Below, one piece after another: positions 1 to 8,365 of a stretch of DNA of 64,000 nucleotides. Every line of letters starts with the position of its first letter. The first letter of the stretch is position 1. Location of the stretch: NCBI RefSeq assembly GCF_001592365.1, contig NZ_BCWU01000002.1, positions 186,001-250,000 on the forward strand, in the 5' to 3' direction. Position numbers and translations under genes: made by a program. The notes below the pieces were generated by a model. The model had not been told where the DNA came from, made no database searches, and worked only from the letters and a program-made list of their open reading frames with translations. The stretch comes from Gordonia hydrophobica NBRC 16057 (GTDB taxonomy: Bacteria; Actinomycetota; Actinomycetes; Mycobacteriales; Mycobacteriaceae).

Positions 1-635
1 GGAGAACCCATCACGCAGACGCCGCCGGCGATCGCCCAGGCGCAGTCGCCCGCCCGAATCGCGGCCGCGGCCTGGTGCACCGCCGTCAACGACGACGCGC
101 AGGCGGTGTCGACGACCACCGACGGCCCCAGCAGCCCCAAAGCGTGCGAGATCCGACCCGAGACGGCGCCGAGCGCCGCGCCGGCGATGCGATGCCCGGA
201 GTACTCGTTCACGCTCGCGGCGCGCGGTCCGTACTCCATCACCGAGGCCCCGAAGTAGACGCCGACCTCCTGACCCGCCAGGGAACTCGGATCGATGCCC
301 GCGTTCTCGACGGCCCGCCACGCGACGCGCATCGCCACCCGCTGCTGCGGATCCATGGCGGTCGCTTCGCGGGGACTGAGACCGAAGAACTGCGGATCGA
401 ATTCCCCTGCTCCGTCCAGGAACCCGCCTGCGTCGGGTACCGCGCCCCAGCCGGGAACTCGGTCCAGTGCGAGCACCTGGTCGATGGGCCAGTCGCGGTC
501 GCGCGGCATCGGACCGATCAGATCGGCGCCCGCTGCCAGCGCCGCATAGAAGTCCTCGGGGGTGTCGATGCCGCCCGGGGCTTCGACGGCCATCCCCGCG
601 ATGACGATGGCGGAATCGGCGATGCGGTCGGTCAT
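1..635 (-). CDS. Polyketide synthase, N-terminal part of the ketosynthase domain (runs off the left edge)
   Basis: The visible 211 residues are the start of a beta-ketoacyl synthase domain. They contain the substrate-binding region (FDPQFFGLSPREA), the dimer region (MDPQQR) and the active-site cysteine in VDTACASSL near residue 178. The start codon overlaps the stop of the upstream thioesterase as ATGA, so the two are translationally coupled. In mycobactin and nocobactin pathways a PKS supplies a beta-hydroxy or malonate-derived linker between the lysine residues; here the position at the end of an mbt-like operon suggests an MbtC/MbtD-type role. The domains after KS, and so the exact homolog, lie outside the window. 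Confidence 0.85.
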   Translation of the reverse strand, partial: MTDRIADSAIVIAGMAVEAPGGIDTPEDFYAALAAGADLIGPMPRDRDWPIDQVLALDRVPGWGAVPDAGGFLDGAGEFDPQFFGLSPREATAMDPQQRVAMRVAWRAVENAGIDPSSLAGQEVGVYFGASVMEYGPRAASVNEYSGHRIAGAALGAVSGRISHALGLLGPSVVVDTACASSLTAVHQAAAAIRAGDCAWAIAGGVCVMGS

Positions 636-1429
636 TTCGCCTCCCCGCTGCTCGTGGCGGCCGCGTGCGCGGCCAGAATCGCGACCAGTTCGGCGGGGTT
701 CTCGTTGAGGTAGAAGTGACCGCCGTCGACGACCGTGACCTCGACGTCGTCCGCGTGGTCGGACCAGGAGTGCAGTTGGAACGGCTTGATGACCGGGTCG
801 TCGGCGCCGCCGATCACCTGAATCGGGACGCCGACGCGCACGTCCGCGGCGGACTCATACGCGTCGAAGGCGCGGTAGTCGGCGCGCAGCGCGGGCAACG
901 CCATCCGCATCACCGACTCGCTGCTCATCACGGCACCACCGGTGCCCTGCAGCCCGGTCAGGTGCGCCATCAACTCCTCGTCCGAATCCGGATGCTTCGG
1001 CAACGACGCGACGCGGCTCGGCGCCGTCGCCGCCGAGACCACCAGTCGCACCGGCGCCCGGTCAGCGTCCTGCAGGCGTCGCGTGAGCTCGAACGCGACG
1101 ATCGACCCCATGCTGTGCCCGAAGACGACGATCGGCCGGCCCGCCAGCTGCTCATCGGCGAGGACGGCGTCGAAGGCCTCGGCTGCGAGGTCGGTGAGCG
1201 CCGTCGCCGCGGGTTCGCGCATCCGATCCTGCCTGCCCGGATACTGCATGATCCGGACGTCGAAGTGCGCCGAGAGCAGCCCGGACAACTCCCGGTACGA
1301 CGACGCGCCGCCGCCCGCGTGCGGGAAGACGATCAGGACGGGTGCATCGGCGTTCGACGGCTTGTGGAATGCGCGCAGGGCCGGGGGTCTCGACGGGCTC
1401 ACCCGGGGAGAGGTGGTGGTTGTGGTCAT
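632..1429 (-). CDS. Type II thioesterase of the siderophore cluster
   Basis: A 265-residue alpha/beta hydrolase with the RifR/GrsT-type layout: an early oxyanion segment FPHAGGG (residues 35-41), YPGRQDRM, the nucleophile elbow GHSMG (Ser106), an acid in GADDP and the catalytic His in DGGHFYL near the C terminus. Such enzymes remove stalled acyl groups from NRPS and PKS carrier domains. The open frame extends upstream into the acyltransferase gene, but the ATG beginning MTTTTTSP is the first start outside it. The NRPS of this cluster lacks a terminal thioesterase domain, so this protein may also release product. It overlaps the PKS start by 4 bases. Confidence 0.88.
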   Translation of the reverse strand: MTTTTTSPRVSPSRPPALRAFHKPSNADAPVLIVFPHAGGGASSYRELSGLLSAHFDVRIMQYPGRQDRMREPAATALTDLAAEAFDAVLADEQLAGRPIVVFGHSMGSIVAFELTRRLQDADRAPVRLVVSAATAPSRVASLPKHPDSDEELMAHLTGLQGTGGAVMSSESVMRMALPALRADYRAFDAYESAADVRVGVPIQVIGGADDPVIKPFQLHSWSDHADDVEVTVVDGGHFYLNENPAELVAILAAHAAATSSGEAK

Positions 1430-1482
1430 GGGGAGGGATCCAGTTCGTGAGTGGGGTGGGGAGGTTTTCGGTTGCGGAGCCG

Positions 1483-2091
1483 CTAGGACGGCCTGTCCAG
1501 CAGGTGGAGGGCGATGCGACGATTCGGGCGGACTTGGAACTCGCCGTGATCGGTCCAGCCGCGTTTGACGAGTGCTCGCCGCATCGGCGTGTTGGTCGAC
1601 GCCGGTTCCACCGCGATGCGGCGGCAGGCGGGATCCGCGTCGAACAGGGCGTCGGCGAGGTCGCGGATCAGACCCGAGACCAGCCCTCGTCCGAGGAGGT
1701 CGGGGTCGGCGGTCGCGACGTGGAGGCCGAGATCGTGCGGATCGACGTCGTAGAGCCGGGCGATCTCGTCGCGCGCGACGCGATAGATCTCCAGGTAGCC
1801 GACGTCGACGCCGTCGCGCGAGAAGATGACCGGCCTCGAGAAGTGGCCCGCCAGCCGATAGGCGGCGTCGGTGCGCCACCGGGTCGCGTCCCAAGCCTGC
1901 TCCCATGTGCGGACCAGGTGCTCGCGCGCGAACCACTCCTGCAGAAGCGCCGGGTCATCGCCGAGCGGATCGACGAGCCGCAGGGCGAACTCACCGTCCA
2001 GCGTCGGCACCGGCGGCGCTGCGGCGGCGACCACCGCGGCGTCGACGTCGGTGATCTCGCGATCGATCCGGTAGGACTCGGTGGTGCTCAT
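1483..2091 (-). CDS. mbtK: MbtK/IucB-type lysine N6-acyltransferase (GNAT fold)
   Basis: A 202-residue GNAT-like protein of the siderophore acyltransferase family (PF13523 type). Typical segments are the HLVRTWEQAW region, SRPVIFSRDGVDVGYLEIYR, a YDVDPHDLGLHV strand and a CoA-binding stretch near DLLGRGLVSGLIRDL. MbtK transfers the acyl chain onto N6-hydroxylysine in mycobactin, forming the hydroxamate ligand. The start overlaps the stop of the lysine hydroxylase gene (ATGA), which fits coupled synthesis of the two enzymes that act in sequence on lysine side chains. The acyl donor, a fatty acyl carrier protein or CoA, cannot be read from the sequence. Confidence 0.85.
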   Translation of the reverse strand: MSTTESYRIDREITDVDAAVVAAAAPPVPTLDGEFALRLVDPLGDDPALLQEWFAREHLVRTWEQAWDATRWRTDAAYRLAGHFSRPVIFSRDGVDVGYLEIYRVARDEIARLYDVDPHDLGLHVATADPDLLGRGLVSGLIRDLADALFDADPACRRIAVEPASTNTPMRRALVKRGWTDHGEFQVRPNRRIALHLLDRPS

Positions 2092-3416
2092 CGGCTCCTC
2101 ACGGTCTGTGCGTCACTGCGAATGGCGCTGCGGTCAACAGCACTGCGCAGCACCCGATTCGAGAGCTCGCCGAGACAGCTCAGGTTCGGAAAGCCCGGTC
2201 CTTGGGCGAACCCGGCGAGGTTCGGCAGGTACAGCGGCGACGCCAGCCCGGTGACGGTGAGATCGTGTCCGATCGTCTCTTCGAGCGTCCGCAGGTCCGG
2301 GCGCGCTCCGATCGCGAGTTCCAGTTCGTCGAGGGTTTCGGCGTCGAAGAGGTCCAGGAACCACAGCGGGCGGCCGCCGGTGGCGTCGACGACGAGGTCG
2401 AAGGACTGTTCGGTGGACGTGCATCCGGGATTGTCGAGGGTCAGCGTGACCGATTCGCCGTCGCGTCGAGCACGGGTGACGCGACCGCGGACATGGTTGA
2501 TTCGATTGTCGGCCAGGAGGTTCGACTGCACGCTGACGGAGAAGACGCCGCGGTCGGTGCGGCGGATGACGTCACGACGTTCGGGCGCCGGGAGCGACGG
2601 CCACCCGGTGGGGTCGGAGAACACCGAGTTCTCGAAGTAGCTCTCACCACGCGTGTAGATGGTGGGCGCGGGCGAGATCACCGAGATCGACATGGCCTCA
2701 TGCCGAACCAGTTCGTCGAGGGCCGACGCCGCGGTCTCGCCGCCGCCGATCACCGCGGCCCGCGACGACGCGGGGATCTCCCTGCGCGACACCGCGTTCC
2801 AGAACTTCGATACCGACAGCACGCGGGGATCGTCGAGCAGCGGCTCATCGCTGGAACCGGGACCGGTGACGAGGAGACCATCACCGTGGACGCCCTCGAC
2901 GACGCCGTCGGGGGTGCGGTAGCCCACGGTCCAGCCGCCCGCGTCGGCGAGCCGGATCTGCTCCACGGTGCCGATCCGGACCTCGACGCCGGACTTGGCG
3001 GCCACCCACTCCAGGTAGCGCGCCCACACGTTGTGGTGCGGGTTGGGGCGACCGCGGTCGATCCACTCGGTGTAGGTCTGGTGCGCGACGAGGAACGACA
3101 TCCAGCTGTACTCGAGCATGCCCGCATTGATCTGGGCGGCGTGCCTGCGGTGCGGCGCGCCGCGGTACGGGAAGCCCAGGTCCTTCTCCGGGCTGGTGCC
3201 GAGCCGGTGGCGGCCGTCGGTCCAGCCGCCGAGCGGCAGCCAGTTGCCGCCGACCGCGTGCTGGTCGACGACCACCACGCGCGGTGCGGGCAGACCGAGG
3301 TCGGCCATCACCCGAGCCTTCGCGGCAACGGCAAGGGCTTTCGGTCCGGCACCGATCACGACGAGCGTGCCCGCGCCGCCCTCGGCCGGATCCGTGCTCG
3401 CAGGACTGTGCGTCAT
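2088..3416 (-). CDS. mbtG: Lysine N6-hydroxylase, MbtG/IucD family
   Basis: A 442-residue FAD and NADPH dependent N-hydroxylating monooxygenase. The FAD motif is VVIGAGPKALAVAAK near residue 25 and the NADPH motif AAVIGGGETAASA lies mid-protein; the family segments FPYRG and ATGGRP are also present. It hydroxylates the side-chain nitrogen of lysine in mycobactin-like siderophores so that the hydroxamates can bind Fe(III). The start overlaps the mbtB stop by 4 bases and the stop overlaps mbtK. The open frame extends far upstream inside mbtB in another frame; the ATG at 3416 is chosen because the FAD motif follows directly. Confidence 0.88.
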   Translation of the reverse strand: MTHSPASTDPAEGGAGTLVVIGAGPKALAVAAKARVMADLGLPAPRVVVVDQHAVGGNWLPLGGWTDGRHRLGTSPEKDLGFPYRGAPHRRHAAQINAGMLEYSWMSFLVAHQTYTEWIDRGRPNPHHNVWARYLEWVAAKSGVEVRIGTVEQIRLADAGGWTVGYRTPDGVVEGVHGDGLLVTGPGSSDEPLLDDPRVLSVSKFWNAVSRREIPASSRAAVIGGGETAASALDELVRHEAMSISVISPAPTIYTRGESYFENSVFSDPTGWPSLPAPERRDVIRRTDRGVFSVSVQSNLLADNRINHVRGRVTRARRDGESVTLTLDNPGCTSTEQSFDLVVDATGGRPLWFLDLFDAETLDELELAIGARPDLRTLEETIGHDLTVTGLASPLYLPNLAGFAQGPGFPNLSCLGELSNRVLRSAVDRSAIRSDAQTVRSR

Positions 3417-6400
3417 TGTGCGATCAACTCCTCGTCGTCCATCGCCGCGATCTCCAGGTAGACGGCGGCCACCTGTTCCAGGCGCCCGGGTCGTTCGTCG
3501 GCGGCGTCGAGCCGGGTGGCGAGATCGGCGACGGTGCGGGCCGCGAAGATGTCCGCGACGCCGGCCTGCGGGGCGTCGAGCAGATCGCGGATGCGGGCGA
3601 TCACCGTGGTGGCCAGGACCGAGTCGCCGCCGGAGGCGAAGAAGTCGTCGTCGATGCCCATCCGCCGATCGCCGCCGAGGACCTCGGCGATGATGTCGAG
3701 CAGCGCGCGGTGCAGGTCGGTCTCGGGGTCGCGGACCGGACCGTCGTGCGTGGCGGCGGCGAGGAGCCCGGCCGTGATCGCAGCGCGGTCGAGTTTGCCG
3801 TTGCCGGTGAGCGGCAGTTCGTCGCGGACCTCGACGACCGCCGGAATCATGTAGGCGGGCAGCAGAGTCTCGAGTTCTGCGCGCAGTCCGTCTCCGGTCG
3901 GCGCCTGCCCGGCCTCCCGCGCGACGACGGCGGCGAGGGTCGCCGGGCCGTTCCCGGTGACGAGGACAGCGACGGCGTGCCGGACCGCGGTCAGGGTGCG
4001 CAGGGCGCCCTCGATCTCGCCGAGTTCCACGCGGAATCCGCGGATCTTGACCTGATTGTCGGCGCGGCCGAGGAATTCGATGGTGCCGTCGGCCCAGTAC
4101 CGGGCCAGGTCGCCGGTGCGGTACCAGCGGCGCCCCTGATAGGTGACGAAGCGTTCGGCAGTGCGCTGCGGCTCGTTGCGGTAGCCGTGGGCGACGCCGT
4201 CGCCGCCGACCCACAGTTCGCCGGTCACCCAGTCGGGGCAGTCCACGCCGAGTTCGCTGACCACACGGCAGACGACGTTGTTCAGCGGTGTGCCGAACGG
4301 AACGCTGGTCCAGTGCGCAGGCGGCGTCTGGACTTCGCAGACCGTGCCGTGGATCGCGATCTCGGTGGCGCCGCCGAGACCGGCGAACCGCGCGCCGGGG
4401 GCCAGTGCCCGCAGGCGCCCGGGCAGGTCGGCGCCCACCCAGTCGCCGCCGAGGAGGACCGCGCGGAGCGAGTCGCCGAGACCGCCCTCGCCGCTCTCGG
4501 CGAGCGTCAGCAGCATGTCGAGTGCGCTCGGTACGCAGGTCAGCACGCTGGCGCGGTGGTCGACCAGGAGCTCGCGCCAGGCGGCGGGGTCCTTGGCGTC
4601 GTCGGCGCCGACGGCGATCACGGCGCCGCCCGCGCTGTAGAGGCCGAACAGGTCGTACACCGAGATGTCGAATTCGAGGGCGGCGACGGTGAGCGAGCGG
4701 TCGTCGCGGCCGATGCCGAAGCGCGCGTTCACGTCGTCGATCGTGTTCATCGCGGCGCGGTGCGGCACTTCCACGCCCTTCGGCGTGCCCGTGGAGCCGG
4801 AGGTGAACAGCACGTAGGCGACGTCCTCGGGGTCTGGCAGGTGCGGCCCGGAGAGCGGCTTGGACGTGAGCGCGTCCGCGAGTTCCAGGACCGGAACACT
4901 GAGGGCGTCGGGCTCGGCGACGCCGTCGGTGAGCAGGGCCTTGCAGTCGCCGGTCTGCAGGATCGCGGCGCGGCGCGCGGCCGGTTGGTCGGCGGACACC
5001 GGCACCCACACGGCGCCCGCGGCGTACACGCCGAGCGTGGCGATCACCTGGCGATAGCCCTTGCCGATCTGGATCCCGATCGCGTCGCCGGGTGCGACGC
5101 CCGCGAAGCGGATGCCTGCGGCGACGGCGAGCGCCTGCGCGGCGAGCTCGCCGTAGGTCAGCGAGCCGTGACGCCAGACGAGCGCCGTGCGATCGGGGTC
5201 GTCGGCGGCGACGGCGAAGAAGCCCTCGTGCAGCACGCGCCCGGAGGTCGGATGCTCGGTGTCGTTGACGGTGCTGCGCACGGCGCGCTGGTCGGCGGGC
5301 AGTTGCGGCAGCGCCTCGGCGAACCACCCGGCGGACCCGGGCACCGCGAGGCTGGTGAGGGTGTCGCGGAAATGCGCGAACATCGCCTCGACCACCCCGT
5401 CGGGGAACTGGTCGATCCGCACGTCCCAGTTGGTGAGGAGTCCACCGGCCACCTCGGTGACCTGGGCGTCGAGCAACACCTGTGGGCCCTGCGAGATGAT
5501 GTGCGCGGGCTGCCCGAGACGGTCGTAGACCTCCTCGGCGAACAGTTCGCCGAGGCCGAGGGCGCTGGTGAAGACGACGGGCGCGAGGACCGTCTCCCCG
5601 CGGCTGCGACCGAGGTCGCGCAAGACGTCGAGGGCGCCGTATGCGCTGTGCGACGCCGCCTCGTGCATGCGGCCCGCGATGTCGCGCGCGAGGTCGAGGA
5701 CTGAACCGCGGCCCGGCTCAGTGAGCACCCGGAGGTCGACGTCGACCAGGATCGACGAGCTGAAGTCGCCGGAGACGGCGTCGATCTCGGGATGGATCGG
5801 CAGGCGCTGAAAGAGCGGAACGTTCAGCAGGAACCGCGGACTCGACGACCACGCGCCGATGCTCGCGGCGTACACGGCCGCGACCACCGCTGCCGGAGTG
5901 ACTGCGTGCTCGCGCGCCGCGGCCAGGAACGCCTCGCGCGCCGCCGGGTTCAGCCAGTGGTTCATGCGGGTGACCTGCGGCGCATCGCTGCGCGGTTGAC
6001 CGGCCGGGCGGGACGGCAACAGCGGTCCGCCGGGCAGATCGGCCAGCCGGTCGGTCCACCACGCGCGATCGCCGTCCCGTGCCGGATCCGGATGCTGCGC
6101 GCGGTGACGCAGATAATGCCGGTAGTCGACAGTCAGCGGCGGGAGGTCGGCGCCGTCGTACAGGGCGACGAGGTCGCGGAGCAGCGTGCGGTAGCTCATC
6201 GCGTCGGCAGCGAGCATGTCGATGTCGAAGTGCAGCCGGTGCCTGCCGCCGGGCAGGAGGGTGAGCGTGAGGTCGAAGACCTGGCCCTCAGCGATGTCGA
6301 GAACCTGGTGGCTCCTCCGCTCCCGTCGCTGCGCCAGAAGCGCGTCGACGTCGGCGGCGTCACGCAGGTCGTCGACGACGAGGGCCGCGCGCGGCAGTCG

Positions 6401-6907
6401 TGGGAGCACGCGCTGGCGACCGTCCGCCCCGAACTGCGCCCGCAGTTGGCCGTGCCGTGCGGCGAGCGCTTCGGCGGCCGTCGCGAGGCGGTCGGCGTCG
6501 AGCCCGTCGCCGTCGAACTCCACGTAGAGGTGCGCGGCCACGCCGCCCAGATCGGCGGCGCCGGTCCGCCCCACCCAGTAGGCGTGCTGCATGGGTGCGA
6601 GCGGGAAGGCGTCGGACTCCCAGTCAGCGGCGTCGAACTCCACCGTCGCGGCGGTCTCGGTCTCGGTGCGCGGCGCCAGCAGCGGCGCCCAGGCGTCGAC
6701 GGTCGGCGCAGCGGCCAGATCGGCGAAGTTGACGTCGTAGCCGCGCTTGCGCCAGCCGCCGGCCAGTCGCATCATGCGGATCGAGTCGAGGCCGAGGCCG
6801 ATGAGGTCGTCGCCATCGGCGATGGAGCTCGGATCGACGGAGAGGAGGGCGGCGACGTCGTCGCGGATCTGGTTCTGGACCGCGGTGTCGGCGGCCGGCC
6901 CGCTCAC
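3413..6907 (-). CDS. mbtB: Non-ribosomal peptide synthetase, MbtB-like: carrier, cyclisation, adenylation, carrier
   Basis: A 1164-residue NRPS. Residues 10-80 are an aryl carrier domain (LGLDSI, phosphopantetheine Ser42). Residues 100-530 are a heterocyclisation domain with the DxxxxDxxS signature (DMLAADAMS, 230-238). Residues 555-1030 are an adenylation domain (LFTSGSTGTPKG at 700-711, FDISVYDLF at 746-754, YRTGDLARYW). A second carrier domain has GGDS, Ser1096. It should load salicylate, activate Ser, Thr or Cys and form a hydroxyphenyl-oxazoline or thiazoline cap. M. tuberculosis MbtB carries an extra C-terminal thioesterase that is missing here. The GTG start overlaps the mbtI stop (GTGA), and the carrier domain begins just after it. 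Confidence 0.9.
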   Translation of the reverse strand: MSGPAADTAVQNQIRDDVAALLSVDPSSIADGDDLIGLGLDSIRMMRLAGGWRKRGYDVNFADLAAAPTVDAWAPLLAPRTETETAATVEFDAADWESDAFPLAPMQHAYWVGRTGAADLGGVAAHLYVEFDGDGLDADRLATAAEALAARHGQLRAQFGADGRQRVLPRLPRAALVVDDLRDAADVDALLAQRRERRSHQVLDIAEGQVFDLTLTLLPGGRHRLHFDIDMLAADAMSYRTLLRDLVALYDGADLPPLTVDYRHYLRHRAQHPDPARDGDRAWWTDRLADLPGGPLLPSRPAGQPRSDAPQVTRMNHWLNPAAREAFLAAAREHAVTPAAVVAAVYAASIGAWSSSPRFLLNVPLFQRLPIHPEIDAVSGDFSSSILVDVDLRVLTEPGRGSVLDLARDIAGRMHEAASHSAYGALDVLRDLGRSRGETVLAPVVFTSALGLGELFAEEVYDRLGQPAHIISQGPQVLLDAQVTEVAGGLLTNWDVRIDQFPDGVVEAMFAHFRDTLTSLAVPGSAGWFAEALPQLPADQRAVRSTVNDTEHPTSGRVLHEGFFAVAADDPDRTALVWRHGSLTYGELAAQALAVAAGIRFAGVAPGDAIGIQIGKGYRQVIATLGVYAAGAVWVPVSADQPAARRAAILQTGDCKALLTDGVAEPDALSVPVLELADALTSKPLSGPHLPDPEDVAYVLFTSGSTGTPKGVEVPHRAAMNTIDDVNARFGIGRDDRSLTVAALEFDISVYDLFGLYSAGGAVIAVGADDAKDPAAWRELLVDHRASVLTCVPSALDMLLTLAESGEGGLGDSLRAVLLGGDWVGADLPGRLRALAPGARFAGLGGATEIAIHGTVCEVQTPPAHWTSVPFGTPLNNVVCRVVSELGVDCPDWVTGELWVGGDGVAHGYRNEPQRTAERFVTYQGRRWYRTGDLARYWADGTIEFLGRADNQVKIRGFRVELGEIEGALRTLTAVRHAVAVLVTGNGPATLAAVVAREAGQAPTGDGLRAELETLLPAYMIPAVVEVRDELPLTGNGKLDRAAITAGLLAAATHDGPVRDPETDLHRALLDIIAEVLGGDRRMGIDDDFFASGGDSVLATTVIARIRDLLDAPQAGVADIFAARTVADLATRLDAADERPGRLEQVAAVYLEIAAMDDEELIAQ

Positions 6908-8265
6908 TGAGCCGCCCGCACGACGAAGGGGGCCACGCTGCCGAGCTTCTCGCAGGTCTCCTCGAACTCGCGGTCCGGGCGCGACTGACCGACGATCCCG
7001 GCGCCGGCGCGAAGCCAGGCCTGATCGCCCTCGGCGAAGATTGAGCGCAGGGTGAGGGTCGCTTCCAGTTCGCCGCTCGAGTCGGCGACCAGCACGGCCC
7101 CGGAGTACAGCTCCCGGCGGTCCGGCTCCAGTCGGTAGATCGCTGCGAGCGCGGGCGCCTTCGGGATGCCGGAGGCGGTGATCGACGGGAACAGAACGCC
7201 GAGTGCGCGCCACGGGCCCGCCTCGGGATCCAGCCGTCCGGACACCGTGGACGCCAGGTGCTGGACGCTGCCGCGCTCCCGCACCTCCATGAACTCGTCG
7301 ACGCGGGTGGTGCCGGGCAGCGCCACCGACTCGATCTCGGTGAAGCAGGCCCGCACGGACATCGCGTGCTCGGCGATCTCCTTCTCGTCGGCGAGGAGCT
7401 CTTCCTTCGCCGCGGCGTCGACCTCCGCGCCGCGGCCGAAGGCCCGGGTGCCGGCCAGAGGTTCGGTGATGACCGTGCCGAGTCCGTCGGCGGCCACCAC
7501 CAGTTCGGGACTGAAGCCTGCGGCCTGGAGACCTCCGAGCTGCAGCAGGTACGACCGCGCCGGGCTGTTGCCCCGACGTCCGCGGACGTAGGTGGCGGGG
7601 ATGTCGACGTCGAAGCCGATCTCGACACGGCGCGAGAGGATCACCTTCTGGTAGCGGCCGTCGTTGATCTCGCGGACCGCGGTCGCGACGCGGCCCCGGT
7701 AGTCGTCGAGGTCGGCGGAGACGTCGATGCTCTCCTCGACGCCGCTGCGCACATCGGTGTCGGCGATCGCGCGCAGCCGTGCGAGGGTCTCCTCGTCGGC
7801 GCCGGGAGCGGAGATGCCGTCGGGGTCGACGAACGCTTCCAGGCCGGGAACGATGAAGTGGGCCAGGACGACGTCGTCGAGGACGTGGTCCATCAGACCG
7901 TAATGCGGTGCGCAGTAATCGAATCCGACCCATCCGTAGAGTCGCCAGTGCGGGAGCCCGAGACCGTCGAGCGCTTCGGTGAGTGCTGCCGCAGGCTCGC
8001 CCTCCCATGGGATCTCGCGTTGCTCGGCGTTCTCGCCCGGTGCGGCGTCGACGATCACGTGGTTCTTCGTGAGGATGATGCGCGCCTGCGGGCGAGCGGC
8101 GAACATCCAGCGTCCGTCGCGCTCGTACACCACGTACTCGCCGAACTCTCCGGATGCCGCCCAGGCGCCGCAGACGGCCGCCGCGCGGGCTGGAAACTCG
8201 TCGTTCGACGGCGTCTCCGAGCCGACCGACCCGGCCGTAACCGGAGAAGCAGGTGCCACAACCAT
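6904..8265 (-). CDS. mbtI: Salicylate synthase (MbtI/Irp9 family)
   Basis: A 453-residue chorismate-using enzyme of the anthranilate synthase I fold. C-terminal segments typical of the family are present: KVILSRRVEI, AGTRAFGRG, LADEKEIAEHAMSVR, SVQHLASTVSGRL, ASGIPKAPAL and the closing AGAGIVGQSRPDREFEET. MbtI makes salicylate from chorismate through isochorismate, giving the aryl cap of mycobactin. It is the first gene of the minus-strand operon and starts 28 bases from an IdeR-like iron box, with GGGAAAG upstream as a ribosome site. The start ATG gives MVVAPASP. Confidence 0.92.
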   Translation of the reverse strand: MVVAPASPVTAGSVGSETPSNDEFPARAAAVCGAWAASGEFGEYVVYERDGRWMFAARPQARIILTKNHVIVDAAPGENAEQREIPWEGEPAAALTEALDGLGLPHWRLYGWVGFDYCAPHYGLMDHVLDDVVLAHFIVPGLEAFVDPDGISAPGADEETLARLRAIADTDVRSGVEESIDVSADLDDYRGRVATAVREINDGRYQKVILSRRVEIGFDVDIPATYVRGRRGNSPARSYLLQLGGLQAAGFSPELVVAADGLGTVITEPLAGTRAFGRGAEVDAAAKEELLADEKEIAEHAMSVRACFTEIESVALPGTTRVDEFMEVRERGSVQHLASTVSGRLDPEAGPWRALGVLFPSITASGIPKAPALAAIYRLEPDRRELYSGAVLVADSSGELEATLTLRSIFAEGDQAWLRAGAGIVGQSRPDREFEETCEKLGSVAPFVVRAAQ

Positions 8266-8293
8266 TTTTCTTTCCCATCGCTCAGCCTGATAG

Positions 8294-8312
8294 TTAGGTG
8301 AGGCTAATCTAC
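8294..8312. promoter_or_regulatory. IdeR/DmdR-type iron box, mbtI-proximal
   Basis: TTAGGTGAGGCTAATCTAC matches 16 of 19 positions of the IdeR consensus TTAGGTTAGGCTAACCTAA. It sits 28 bases upstream of the mbtI start on the minus strand, so iron-loaded IdeR should repress the biosynthetic operon. Confidence 0.85.
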
Positions 8313-8327
8313 ATCACCACTAGATCA

Positions 8328-8346
8328 ATAGGTTAGGCTGCCCTAG
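8328..8346. promoter_or_regulatory. IdeR/DmdR-type iron box, mbtA-proximal
   Basis: ATAGGTTAGGCTGCCCTAG matches 15 of 19 positions of the IdeR consensus. It lies 19 bases upstream of the mbtA start. With the neighbouring box it gives each arm of the divergent promoter its own operator, the two starting 34 bases apart. Confidence 0.8.
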
Positions 8347-8365
8347 CAATTGGATAGGAGTGATC

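Noticed and set aside
3284..5704. Long plus-strand open frame opposite mbtB and mbtG
   Set aside because: Its product has no domain pattern and it mirrors the strong minus-strand genes; a GC-rich shadow.
6907..8278. A longer 1621-residue version of MbtB starting at 8278
   Set aside because: The extra N-terminal part is the wrong frame of mbtI and has no homology; the GTG overlap at 6907 explains the real start.
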